Shown here: positions 1-12,100 of the stretch, one piece after another
Layout of the letters: the number at the start of each line of letters is the position of its first letter
How positions within the stretch are numbered: position 1 is the first letter of the stretch
Position numbers and translations under genes: made by a program
Origin: Polyodon spathula
Lineage: Eukaryota; Chordata; Actinopteri; Acipenseriformes; Polyodontidae
DNA: 64,000 nt
Assembly (NCBI RefSeq): GCF_017654505.1
Contig: NC_054541.1
Location: 46,628,486 to 46,692,485, forward strand
Direction of reading: 5' to 3'
Notes under the pieces: model-generated
What the model was told of the DNA's origin: nothing
What the model saw: only the letters and a program-made list of their open reading frames with translations
The model's database searches: none

Positions 1-394
1 TTGCATTTAAAATATACCCATGCTTGCTCAGTAATGCCATTTAACAAGTTTTTTTTTTTTTTTTTTTTTTAAATTGTGAAAGTCCTGAACACATTTTAGA
101 ATAGGAGCTGTGTTGAATTCCCAAACGTTGAGTAATATAAATAGGTTTGGATTCAAACTGATAATTTTGTTGTCAAAGTAGTTGAGTCATTGCAAGGGAG
201 AACATGGGTCTTGGTTTGTTTTTATTTATTTATTTTACATCTACCTGAATGTAACTGATTTTCAATTCATTTCACACCTTGGTAGCTTGGAAGGATGAGG
301 GGTTGACCTTTGATATGTACCCTCTTGTTTCCAAACATCTGTCTGTAATTTCTACTGTACAGTGAAGTATTGGAGGAAAGAAGTGTAATGAAGG

Positions 395-1840
395 CATAGG
401 CGCCGGAGATGGGTGGGCCAACAGGCCACTGCCCACGCAATTTTAAAACAGGGGGGGCCCTGCTCACCCACTTTTTACAGTGAGAGCAAAAAAATAAAAT
501 GCACTTATCTCATCGCTGTTCCAAAACAGTGACACAGATAAGTCATATACTTCCACAAATTAAGCGTTTTAATAAATCCTATATGACAAACTTCACGATG
601 CTATACGTTCGGATTGTTGCTTTTCCCGCATTTTTTTTTTTCAAAATACGCAAGCCGAGCTAACTAACGGTATTGAAGTAGGCCTATACTTACCTCAATG
701 TGTAGAGATGGATTTGAGGAATTTTTATAAGCCAATCGCTGCACTGAGAGCATACAAACATTTTGAAATGTGGGGATGATGCGTTTATTTCACTTGGCAT
801 GAATAATTGGAAGGATTGTTCCGCTAGACTGAATGACCAGGAGAAATCGAATTATCACAGGGAATCAGTTTATAAAGTTCACGCTTACACTTGTAACATG
901 AATGTGGATGTTCAGCTGCAACAACAGAAAGAAGCAGAGCAAACTACAAATCGCTCGTGTATTTTAGAGCAACTGAAATGTATCCAGTATCTTATGAGAC
1001 AAGGGCTGGCAGTTAGGGGTCATTCAGATGATCAAATCAACTTGCAGAAGCTACACAAGCTGTTTCGACAAACAAGAAATAAATGGAGCAATGGCTGAGT
1101 AAGAAGTGCCACTATAATTCACATGATCCTATCAGTGAGCAGATTGTAGAAATGTACCGCCAGGCCTTTTCCAAACTAACGAAGGATGTCAAACGGTCAA
1201 ATATTTTCTGTAATTATTGCTGAAACCATGGATGTAAGTGGTCATGAACAGCTTGTGTGTGCCATCCGTTACGTTAATGATACATACAAGGTTGCGGAAG
1301 AGTGCGTTGGACTATATGATTGTTCGAAGACCGATGCGATATCTCTTGTTAACACAATAAGACATGCTGTTAAGAATGGGGTTAGACCTGAAAAACATCT
1401 GCGGACAGACATGCTATGCTAGGAATAGCTTTTTTGGAAAATGGGATTGACTGAATTGGACTGCTGAACATTTTAAGCTTTTGTTGCATGTATATAGTTC
1501 CCACTAGTTCTGCATTTTCTGAGTGTTCTGTAAATGCTGAAAATTACACCACCTACCGACAAGACAGAAGGCTAGCTGATTAAACAATGAACTAAGCCAC
1601 CCAGACTTCTACGTTACTGTACGTTACCTTTACAATATGTTTAATGCTTGATTTGCTTTGAAAATTACTTTGGTTAAATATAGTATTGTGTAGTAGTGAA
1701 TTTAATTGAGTAGTAGTGAGTGCTGATCAGTGATGTTTCGAAGTGACACTGCAGCAGGTAGCTGTTATGACGTGGTAGTTCACTCCCTCAGAAATTTTTC
1801 ATTTGGCCCCCCCACTTGTGCAGTCCTTCCGGTGCCTCTG
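395..1840 (+). mobile_element. hAT DNA transposon, internally deleted and broken
   Basis: The ends are imperfect inverted repeats: CATAGGCGCCGGA at the left and, on the other strand, CAGAGGCACCGGA at the right. They are flanked by an 8-bp target duplication with one mismatch, AATGAAGG (387-394) and AATGCAGG (1841-1848). An 8-bp duplication is the mark of the hAT superfamily. The inside codes for part of a hAT transposase (about 763-1425) with frameshifts. At 1446 bp it is much shorter than an autonomous copy, so the C-terminal two thirds of the transposase are missing. It sits in intron 1 of NAP1L1, in the sense direction. Confidence 0.85.
763..1425 (+). pseudogene. hAT transposase fragment (ZMYM1-like / DUF4371 type)
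   Basis: Three pieces in different frames follow the order of this family. Frame 1 (763-1098) has FISLGMNNWKD, then NRSCILEQLKCIQYLMRQGL and AVRGH. Frame 3 (1083-1205) has WLSKKCHYNSHDPISEQIVE. Frame 1 again (about 1186-1395) has FSVIIAETMDVSGHEQLVCA and onward; ETMDVS stands where the family has the catalytic-region DETTDVS. A last shift near 1395 gives CGQTCYA, matching the family's CRGQCYDGA. At least three frameshifts and the lost C-terminus make it non-functional. Family assignment is from recalled motif order, not a search. Confidence 0.8.
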
Positions 1841-2437
1841 AATGCAGGTCAACAACCCTGGTACCATATAACATTTAAGGCAGGATAATGACCTAGAAAA
1901 ATAGAATCTGCAAAGCAAATTTTGAATGAAATCATTAGATTCCCCTTCAAACTTAAATGAGAACATCTGAAGTGGCTGTTCAGATTTAGTAAAATATGAA
2001 GTCCGTCAAATATGTTGTATTGAATGGTCACTTTAAATAAAACAAACGGGTCATCCTGAGATGCAACCAGATACAACTTTTAGGTGCTGGAAAGTCGACA
2101 GCTCAGGATCAGAAAGATGAAAACCACTGCAGCATATGCAGCAGAATTAGGATATTTTATCTACAGGTCAATACTGGGGTGTGGCCCAATTGCTCTGGCA
2201 GACTCCTGTTAAAGCCCCCAGTGAAACTTGTTGGTGTATAAATGGAAAGACAGTATTTAGAATGCTCTGCTAAGAAAGTTTGGCTGCCCCCCCCCCCCGC
2301 GTGGATTGTTAAAGATCTCTGTATAGAAGAGGATTGCATGGAAGTTTGTATATTTGTCTTGTGGATTAGGTACCTTGTTTGTAAATTCATTTTATAATGT
2401 GTGTTTTTTTTTTTTTTTTTTTTTTTTTTCTCCTTAG

Positions 2438-2476
2438 GAATTCAGCAAACCAAAACAAGATGGCAGACATTGACAA
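2438..2476 (+). CDS. nap1l1: NAP1L1 exon 2: end of 5' UTR and start codon
   Basis: The acceptor follows a run of about 27 T and reads TCTCCTTAG. The ATG is at 2460-2462, followed by codons for MADID and two bases of Asn6, then the donor GTAAGT at 2477. The bases before the ATG (CAAAACAAG) put A at -3, a good initiation context. The 22 nt from 2438 to 2459 are 5' UTR, so at least one non-coding exon and the promoter lie upstream, probably outside the window. Confidence 0.93.
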
Positions 2477-4887
2477 GTAAGTGCCCCCACCCCCCCATAC
2501 ACTGACGTGCCAGTGTGGTTTTAGACTCATCCATTGCTATGTTTTATTCATAATCAGTTTTATGTTGGTTTCTTATGTCTGATTAGATTATATTGATGGT
2601 CTCCAGCAGTAAACTGCGTGGGAATGTTTTGGGGGACTTTGCAATTTTCGTGTAGTTACTCATCCTCTTAGTACTGTAATCAAAATATAATACATAGGTG
2701 CAGTGTTGTGTGATGCACTGCAGTTCTGGATTCTGTCCACTGTCAGAATCTCCCATCTTGCCAACTTTGTAGGCATTTGGATTTAGAAACTTGGCTGAAG
2801 ATCTTTTCTTTCGATTAAGTGATGGGTTGACATGTAAGCTTTAAGTTTATGGTGAGGTTTTTCTTTTTCCTTCATTTGGGGAATGTTCGAGTACAAAAGT
2901 GTTGATAGTGATGGGCAGCACAGTCAATACAAATAATATATTTAGGTGTTGTGAATGTTTACAGTGCAGACTTATGTTTTTGAATTTATCAGAAGCTGCA
3001 TGTGGCGCTGACCACACTCTCAGGGGAGATTCCTCTTGACACTGGTGCCAGTAATCTACTTGGTGACCAGCATTTCCTAGGAAACGTGTTGGCAGTCCAT
3101 TTTAAATATTCGCTTTGTAAGATAGGATAGGCAAAATAGTACCATTGACCATTGCAACTTCCATCTTCTATTTAACAGCTTTGAAAAGTTTTTAAATAAC
3201 TGTTTACACAGGATAGTGTGAATGAGATGTGCCTCAGCATCTCAAGCAGGGTGTCCAGTCTGGGTCCAGTTACTCCTCTGTGTAGACATACTTCCTAACA
3301 GCACAGGGCGGGTTGCCGGTGAAATTGTTTTATCGACCAACCTGGAGTAAATTGTTTTTTGTAAGAAGATCTTTTGAGGTGTGATAATATGTTGGATACA
3401 GTATGTTTGTGTGTTTTTCTTGCAGCAAAGATCAGGCTGAGATGGACCAAGCAGACATGGAGGATGTTGAGGAAGTGGAAGAAGAAGAAACTGGCGAGGA
3501 TGTCAACAGCAAAGGTAAGAAATTGGATGTTTTTGGACAGGACTTGCCTTGGAATACATTTCTAGACTGTTTGTCAATAAACCAAACTTTGAGTGTGTGT
3601 CAGTGTTAGCTCCAGGACTACAGACTGAGGGTAAATGTGGCCCCCTCTCAATTTTAGGGGGACATTTTCTTCAGTGAGGGGGTCAGTATGTTTGATTCAG
3701 AACCGACCACCATTTCTTATTTTTGTTTGTTTTAAATAGTCAGACAGAGTTTACTAACCTTTTTGTTTCTGAAGAACAAAAAATAAAACTAAAGCCGTGG
3801 AAACAACCAAGGTGTCTCTACAATACCCACTTTTGATGAAGATATTGGGACATGTCACAGTGATGCTGGTGTATCACTGAGTATTGGATATTCATTGTAC
3901 CAAATCACTTTACAACAGGGGTTTTCAATCTTTTTAAGCTGCATACCCCTTTCCAAAAAATGTCCAATCCGTACCCCTATCTGAGAGAGTCATAATATGA
4001 AAACAGAAAAAAGGTCTGTACAATAATGATACAAGAAAACGAACAAACCTTGGCGCGTATGATGGATACAATTGTACAAGTTACAGTATTGTACTTTTGG
4101 ATAAAAATAGTCCCTCCAAACAGCCTTTTAGTTGTTGGAAACAGCATCATTTTATTGTAATTACTAATTAATTAAAATCAATGTAGCCTCAGTCACTCAG
4201 AAATGACATAGGACTATTCCGTGATAAGAAATTGCAATCATGGATGCACAGAATCTAGGATTCGGTTTCGGATTCTGCCCGAATTACCTACTTTTTGAGC
4301 TGGGTTCGGATTCGGCCGAATACTTGGGATTCGGTGAATCGAATCCTATATCCCAGTGCAACAGCACATTTACGTCACACTTTCCGTGGAGTAAAGTTAT
4401 GCATTAAACCCATAATATATAGTAACGGAAAACTGTTGTAGACTTTTGTGCTTTGCTTTGTCTGTCAACGTGTTATAAAAAAAATCGGTGCACAAAAATA
4501 TGTATTTTTTTGTAACTTTACAGCTGTTAGATGTGCAAGACATTGTTGAAAAATATGCTTTAGTAAGTTACATTTTATATTATTGTGACGTACCAATAAA
4601 AGCTGAACCATTTGGAAACTTCTGTGTTCCATTAATTAATAAATTTTTTACTATTTCGTAGAAAGAGGTGCCGGGGCACAAGCAATGACAATAATACCGT
4701 CCCAAAGAACCACACATTCCAAATCATAACAAGTTTATTTGAAAGGGTATTGTATGTACTAGTGTTAGATGTTTACACTCACGTATTCTACATACTGTAC
4801 AAAGTAGTAGTACGTCCAGAAAAAATTATTTAAAGGCAACTGCAGGACAAGTAATTTTTTTTCTTTCTTTAAAGCCTGTATAGATGT

Positions 4888-4923
<36 letters not shown>

Positions 4924-6261
4924 GTTTTACATTTTAAATGTGTGTTTTTTTTTTTTTTTTTTAAACATTAAACGGCATTCATAGGACTTGGTTTGATCCA
5001 TGGTCTGCACTATATATCGGCGATGTCTATGCAACAGAAGCTACTGGTAATTACAAAAACAATTTAATTAAACTTAGGCTAGGTAGTTATCTTAGTATGT
5101 TTTTATTCTCTATTAATTAAATTGTATTTATTGAAAAGGCAAGAGAGAACCAGATTGGTTTTTTTAATTTATTTTTTTATTTTGGTTTAATATGATATAG
5201 CACGCTAATGTTCCGATTTGAAGTAGGCTACAATATTTTTCATTAAAGTTGTCGTTTGTTGAAATTAATGAGCGTTCATATTTTGTTGTGTACTACTCAT
5301 TTAACTAAAGTATTGTAAGAAGTTGCTTGTATCGTTCATGACGTTTTCCAAACCAAGTAGGCTTATTTGTGTATACAAAACGACAATGGAGTTGCAGCCA
5401 GTGTCATCTACTTAAAGGCACTAATTTTAAAGTAGGCTACAAACGTGGCAGCACACTGTCTGTCTCTCCTTTAGCGCGCATGCCAAAACATGCAGATTTG
5501 ATACAACTGTGTTGAGACTTTAAAAAGAAAGCATTATATGAGAGTTTTAACTAGAGGTACCGGGAATAAGACTGCACGCCCAGAGGATCCATTTGGTAAT
5601 AAAAATACTGTTAACTGAAAGGCTCAAAACTATCCCTTGTTAGTAGCTGCCAGTCTGATTTTAAATTCTTGGTGACTAAAACGTACTGTACTGATGCGAA
5701 TTAAAAAATAATAATAAAACGCTTACTTAGTATCAGTGTGATGGATGTCCCTGCTTGTTGCAACACAAATCACTGTTGATGGCAGGGAAATTGGAGAGAG
5801 CTTCAGTCGCAAGACATTGTTGGCATTTTTACTCTCTGACAGTATTCAGTCTTGATTGCCTTTTGCTAGTAATGTACTTGTATTGAGCCAACATTTTTTC
5901 ACTGGATTGAAAACTAAACTCTTGTCTTGCACTCACATTGGATGTAACGGTTTGTCAAATTAGACCGCATGCCAATATTTCAGTTTCTGATTGGCCATAC
6001 GTTCTGTATTTTGAAATAAGAACTACTGGTTTAAGTTGCAGTAAACTTTAATTGGATCATTGAAAAAAAGAAATATCGATTTGCAGGCACAATGCACACA
6101 GGAAACAAAATTAAAGACCAGGCTTTTAGTTAGAAGAAACCACATTACCAACAGATACAGTTTTAATAGTAGTATTTAAATGTTATTGTCCTGACTGGTA
6201 AATTCTTACCTTCTAGCTGCCCCTTTTTATTTTGACAATTTCCATATCAAATGTTTTTCGT

Positions 6262-6296
<35 letters not shown>

Positions 6297-9109
6297 CTTC
6301 TTGACATTTTTTATTCTTCTCTGCCCCAAGTAAATATTCTGGACAGTTTTAAAAACAATTTTTGCTTTGATTTTTACAACACACGTTGATGTTGATATGT
6401 TAACGTGGCATTTAGCCGAGCTTGTATTTCAGGGGCAGTTAATCCCTAGTTTCGCAGACTTGACTCGAATGAACTTGTTCTCTGATTCTGAGGTCACCCT
6501 TGGCCTGCCTGACCTTGTTCAGTCCTCATGGGAGCCAGTTTTTTCAAATCGTTTGGTCTTGGCCACAGCAGTTACAGACACTTGCAAACTTCTTGCGATT
6601 TGTCTTAAAGATTGACCTTCGTTTCTTAAAGTAGTGCTTAACTGAGCGTATTTTGCCATTTTCTGCTCCCTTGCATTGAGGAATGACAAACTTGTGTGTA
6701 TGCTACCTATATTTATAGTAATCACGGACCCTCGCCTGTTAACAATAATTGGTGACAAAAGGTTAATTAGGTAGCATGCTAGTTAACTCGGAGAACATCT
6801 AACAAAGACACTTTTATACTTAGGCCAGTGTTCTAACACTGTTCTACACCTTTCAGACTTTTAACTGACTTGGGCTTAAGAGTGAAATTCCCTTGTTGGG
6901 TGACCATTTCATTGAAATTAACAAGATTTACATTTTCATTTAAAAACTACATTTTTGAATGCAATTCACTTGTGATTATCAGTTTATATAAGTACACATG
7001 TCATATAATGAAATATTAAGTGTTTATAGACAATTTTATACAGTTAAAAGCATAGATATTAATGAAAAACCTAGTTTCAAGCAGGTGTACTCAAACTTTT
7101 GACTGGTACAGTTGTGTGTGTGTGTGTGTGTATGTGTGTGTGTATATATATAATGTTTTTTTTTTTTTTTTTAAATCATTCCTTTATAGGCCTACTGGCG
7201 AAATGGCAGAGAGACAATTGGTGCTTAACACATACTGAATTATTTTGACCCTGAATTTTAGCATTTTGTCGTCAGACAAATTTCACATATTTTATAACGT
7301 TACCGTTGGCTACTTTTTTTTTTTTTAATCGGGTTTTTGTTTCACAAATACTGCAATTTGTCTATAAACTGTACTGTAGTACACAGAAGTACACATTTCT
7401 CCCATTCACTTGCTAGGTCATGCCATATCTCCAAACGAAGCTTACAGCGCATGAATTTCCCAGTATTTAAGCACAAATATAATAGCCTACTTTTCTACAG
7501 TCACTGCCGAAGCGGATTGCTTATTCTTCCAGAAGTAATGGTTGGGTGTAACGGGGATATAAAGTTGTATTTGTGCCGGGCCATGTTGTTAACAAGCCTG
7601 ATATTGTTGCCCAGGCTTTACTGTGAAACTGACTGTAACCGGGGGGGTGTGTGTGCTTTCTACTGGACTGGAGAGTAATGCGGTGATGTAACTTAAAAAA
7701 AAAAAAAAAAAAAGGATGGGGAGTAAGTAGATTCAAGAAAATGCACAGAGTCCTTTTCTTCAATCAGTTGTTAGGTTTTTTGAAATATGCAGGGAGTCTG
7801 GTCCCAGGTACAGGACAAACAGAATATTCGTTCATACAATTTTTGCATGACATTAAATATCCTTCTGTAGAGATGGTCCACCTCCTCTTTCTCTGACATT
7901 TAACCAATAGCAAAGGTACAACACATTATTCTGTTACCATATACTATACGTATTTAATTTTGTGTGTGTGTGTAGTCTAGTGTGACAACCTCTGAACTCT
8001 GTGCATTCTTCAGACCCCTGGTGCCCCAAAAGGTACATACATCTAGTTTTTGTCATCTTCCTTGTTCGTATTTCTCCGTTTTGCTTGAGACCCTTTGAGT
8101 CCTGTGGCGTTATCTCCTTTTCTCCCTGAGAACCTCTGGGTCCAACGGCAGTCCCTGAGAGCCCTTTATACTTTGCATTCCAAAAGTCTTAGAGCCTGGC
8201 CCCTTTGGTCCACAGCATTGTTATCTTGTTAGCTTGCAGTCAATGCTGGGCAAGAAGCTTGTAAACGCAAGGTCTCTATCAATTGTTAGTAGCACATGCA
8301 ATTTGAACCAACAGTCTGATATCTGCAATATTAGTCTCTTTTCAGAAAAGAACACCGGTATAGCTCTGCCAGTCCACATGCGTAGCCTACTGGTAATCGA
8401 GTCTTGATCCATGTTTTCCAACATGCGGCATGGGAGTTATTATGAAAACGCAAGTGTAAACAAACAAGATTAGCCTATGTTGGTTTTGTGTCTGGTCTGG
8501 GAAGGGGGACACACGGCCACATTAAGAGATTTGGCGGGACTTTTTTTTTTATTTCAGAGGGGCATTGGTGTGGCCTAGTGCGAACACTATGTATATTCTT
8601 CATCTATAGGCAGTGCTGTAAAATATATTTTCATGTGATTTACATGTTTATGGTGCTTTCCTGTATGCTGCTTTTTATAAAGAAGCTGCTGCCATTTATT
8701 TCGGGGCACAGACAGAACTACTTGGGGTTAAATGTTAAGACTGTGCACATGGGATTGGATTGCTTGAGAAAAGGGCTTATGCAAAACCCTTGGTGTATTC
8801 AAGAGTCTTTCAATTACATTGACTGAAGACAAACATCTTTCCAAATAAGAATTGGTACATCTGGACAGTGTTGGATAATTCTGCATGATTTTTAAAGTAC
8901 ATTTTCTAAATTCAATGTTCACTACACTTCATTCCACAGGGATGGGGTGCACAGTAAGTGCTGAGCCAGTATTGGGGTCCTAAAAATGGTCTCTTCAGTG
9001 GTCCCTGAAGGCCTTTCCATGTAAAGAGCAGAGGAAATTATTTAATTGTGGCTTTTAATGAGTAGCAATTCATTATCCAGCATTTAAGTCTTTCACAGAA
9101 TTTGTCGAT

Positions 9110-9144
<35 letters not shown>

Positions 9145-9146
9145 GG

Positions 9147-9180
<34 letters not shown>

Positions 9181-12100
9181 GGGGGGGGGGGGGGGGCGGG
9201 GGGGGGGGGGGGTTTAAGTCTTTCACAGAATTTGTAATGCTAGATCGGGGGGGGGGGGGGGGGGGGGGGGGGCTTGCAGACGGTGGTCTTGGCAAGTTGC
9301 TGTTTCCACAAATAAGTACTGTGAATTAAACAGTTATGGTGTGGTGAGCACCATCTCTGCCTTTTATTAGAAATGCTTTCATGTTAAATATATTGACAGT
9401 ACGCTTGTCTTGTACAAGAATAACCAAGTCCACAATTTTTTATTGGTCCGCATGTGAACCCCTGATTATGAATCAAGAGGTTAAGGCGTTGGAAGGCCAT
9501 GTTCTCCGCATTGTGTGAAAAACAGAAGTTGCCAGACATTTGATTCCTGTAGAAGTGTGAAAAATAAAGCGGGCATTTTAAACTTAACGGAACATTACTG
9601 TTTTTTTTGTTTTGGTTTTTTTAAGTTGTACACGGACCCTGTTAAGTTTTTAAAAACATTTTTCTATTACTTGCATGAAAATAAGCAATTTAGTGTTTGT
9701 TTTTATTAGAACTATTTTACAGTGAAGATTCGTTGCTGGTTAGTTTTCGTCGATTGTCAAGGCATACCAATGTACATGTTTTGAGGGTGAACAATAAATG
9801 TAATATGTGTTAAAGATGATACTTATTACTTTTTTTAATTAATTTTAATTGTATTTTTATTGTGCTGCAAGTTTACCTTAAAACATGCTTATGTTCTAAT
9901 ATTTACAGGGCTGTCTTTAGTGGATTTTACTGTTTATTGCATTACAAATTGTTATTATCCACTGACACAACCTTTAATGCCGTTGCTGGAATGTTATAAT
10001 TTACTTATTTTGTTTCTATAAAGTTGTGTGCAGGCAGCTTTTTCATAATTGCATCTGAAGTATTTGCAGATGTTAGTCATCTTGCATAATAAACGCTGAG
10101 ACTAATAGACCAATAGGCGCCATGGCTAGTGGCAAATAAATGCAGGGGTGTTTTATTTAAAGTTTTTACGGTAGTTCTTTTTTGACCTTTAACAATTAAC
10201 AGGAAGTGACTTTCTGATGTGAAAAAAAAAAAGTTGTATTCAAGATCCAAAAGAAAAAACACTGTACAACATTTATTAGCCCTTGAGCACTGTAAAATAG
10301 ATTTCACTTGAAACTAAAGTATATATTTGACATCACTTTCTTTTATTTGACTGGATGCTTGCATCAGGTTTCACAGACCCTATTTTACCATCCTGATGTG
10401 TCAAAAAATTTTTTACCTAATTTTGCTTGGTAGGTGCGGTTTTGCTCACTCTGGGTTTGTGAAACCAACAGTTAACAGTTTGCAGTCCAATGTCAGACCA
10501 GGTCCGACATTACAATTTTCCCTTTCCAGTCTAATGTCGGACCATGTCCGACATCATCAAAAAAATGTAAAGCACAGGCATCTAGTCGTTTTTTTTCTCC
10601 GACAAAGCAGAGAAAACCTTTCAATGGCCGAGTGAAAACCCAAAAAAAGGGGCGTGTCCACTACAGAGATAAAACAGACATAACAAAGGAGGTAGTTGCT
10701 TCTGCGTACAGTGCTCAAAGAACGTCAGACATTTGCAGAGCTTTTTGGAGATGTTATAGTAATAAAATAATGACTTGGATCGGATTATTGAAGAGAGGTG
10801 ATAAAATGAGTGATTAGGAGAGGATTTATCAGTATGCATGTCTATAAAGTGGAATGTGAAATGCAGTGACAAGGGGTGGGGCTTGGTTGGAGATACAGTA
10901 CTGAGTGTCCTTTTGCGATTCAATGCATTTTAAACCTGTTTTACTCTGGGCAGAGGGAGGGGGGAATGGTGTTAAATGGCATGTGTGAAAATAAATTGGA
11001 CCTGACGCGCCTGACAAGCGCTGAATAAATGGACTGCAAAGGGTTAAAGTTCACTTATTTGGTAATCTGAATCTTAACTTCAGTTTGGGTTCCAACATGG
11101 CAGTGGATCCCAGATTCCTGACTTCTTCTTTTTTTTTTTTATTCTCATTTTCATCTCCTAATATGTTGCCTTATCATAAGGCTGCAGCATTTGGATTTTC
11201 CTCCTCCTTGCTTGTAAAAAATAAAGGGATTACTCTGATACATGTAATGTGCTTTCCCAGCTGCAAGCTAACTTGAGTGTATTTGTGTTCTGGTTTCAGC
11301 CCGTCAGCTAACTGTTCAGATGATGCAGAACCCACAGATTCTCGCAGCCCTGCAGGAAAGACTGGATGGGCTTGTTGGGTCCCCTTCTGGCTACATGGAA
11401 AGGTAACAAACCAACTGGTTTTCTGACATTTCCTATTCATGCTACCCTTTTTGCAGTGGGGTAGAAATACAACAGAATTTATTCATGGAATTGTATGCAA
11501 AATGGGGAGGGCAGGTAACCCATTGTACACACTTCTGTGCACTGTGGTGCCTGTTTAATTCAGCATAACTAGTGTTCATGGTTATCACACTTTTCATTCA
11601 GAATTTTGAAAATTAACTGTTGTGCCATCTGCTGGCAGTGGTGGTTCTTGGAGCTTACCAGTGAATGTGTAATGCCATCTGGCAGGAGAAACACAGGAAG
11701 TCTTTACAGCACATCGTGTGAAAAGCAAAATTGCTTCAGTTCCTGGAGAATAATGTGCTTTTTCTAACTGAGATTGTGTAAGTGTTCTCTCCTGGTCTCC
11801 TCTTATAAAATGCCAGTTTGGTATCCTTGTTGATGTAGTGTAGTATAGTATAGTGATGGATGAACCTCTCTTGGCAGGTGATTGCCTCTACTAACTTTTT
11901 TTGCTATGATTTGACTGGAGGAACGAAGCGGTTACAGTCCTGTGTGGTGTTGTGTTTTTTTTTTTTTTTTTTTTTTTCTTGCTTGATATGGGCTGGTGTA
12001 ATTAATCTGTCCAAGTGAACAGTGAACCGCATTCAAGCAGCGCTGTTCAGGGTCACATCTATAACTCTTGATGTGATGGCATGCAGCCCTCCTCCCCCAA

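Larger units (their letters stand above)
1..2437 (+). other. nap1l1: NAP1L1 intron 1 (3' part)
   Basis: No exon or CpG-rich promoter was seen here, so the window opens inside the first intron. It holds a poly-T run (51-70), a nearly whole hAT element (395-1840), and the poly-T polypyrimidine tract (2403-2429) before exon 2. The rest, about 1849-2400, shows nothing recognisable. Confidence 0.6.
3515..11299 (+). other. nap1l1: NAP1L1 intron 3 (7.8 kb), transposon-rich
   Basis: This is the longest intron in the gene. It holds a hAT-like fragment (about 3914-4345), long poly-T runs (4891-4920, 4946-4962, 6264-6296), a Tc1 relic (6367-7111), a TG repeat (7113-7143), a collagen-like relic on the minus strand (8010-8215), poly-G tracts (9111-9272) and a piggyBac-like MITE (10476-11043). 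The stretches 4346-6260, 7144-8009, 8216-9082 and 9273-10471 hold nothing I can name, though parts of 4660-5600 look like old transposon sequence. Confidence 0.85.

Noticed and set aside
1..2437. NAP1L1 promoter or first exon
   Set aside because: No CpG-rich stretch, TATA or plausible donor was found; the first exon is more likely upstream of the window.
9038..9329. Proline- or glycine-rich open frames on both strands
   Set aside because: They are translations of the poly-G tracts.
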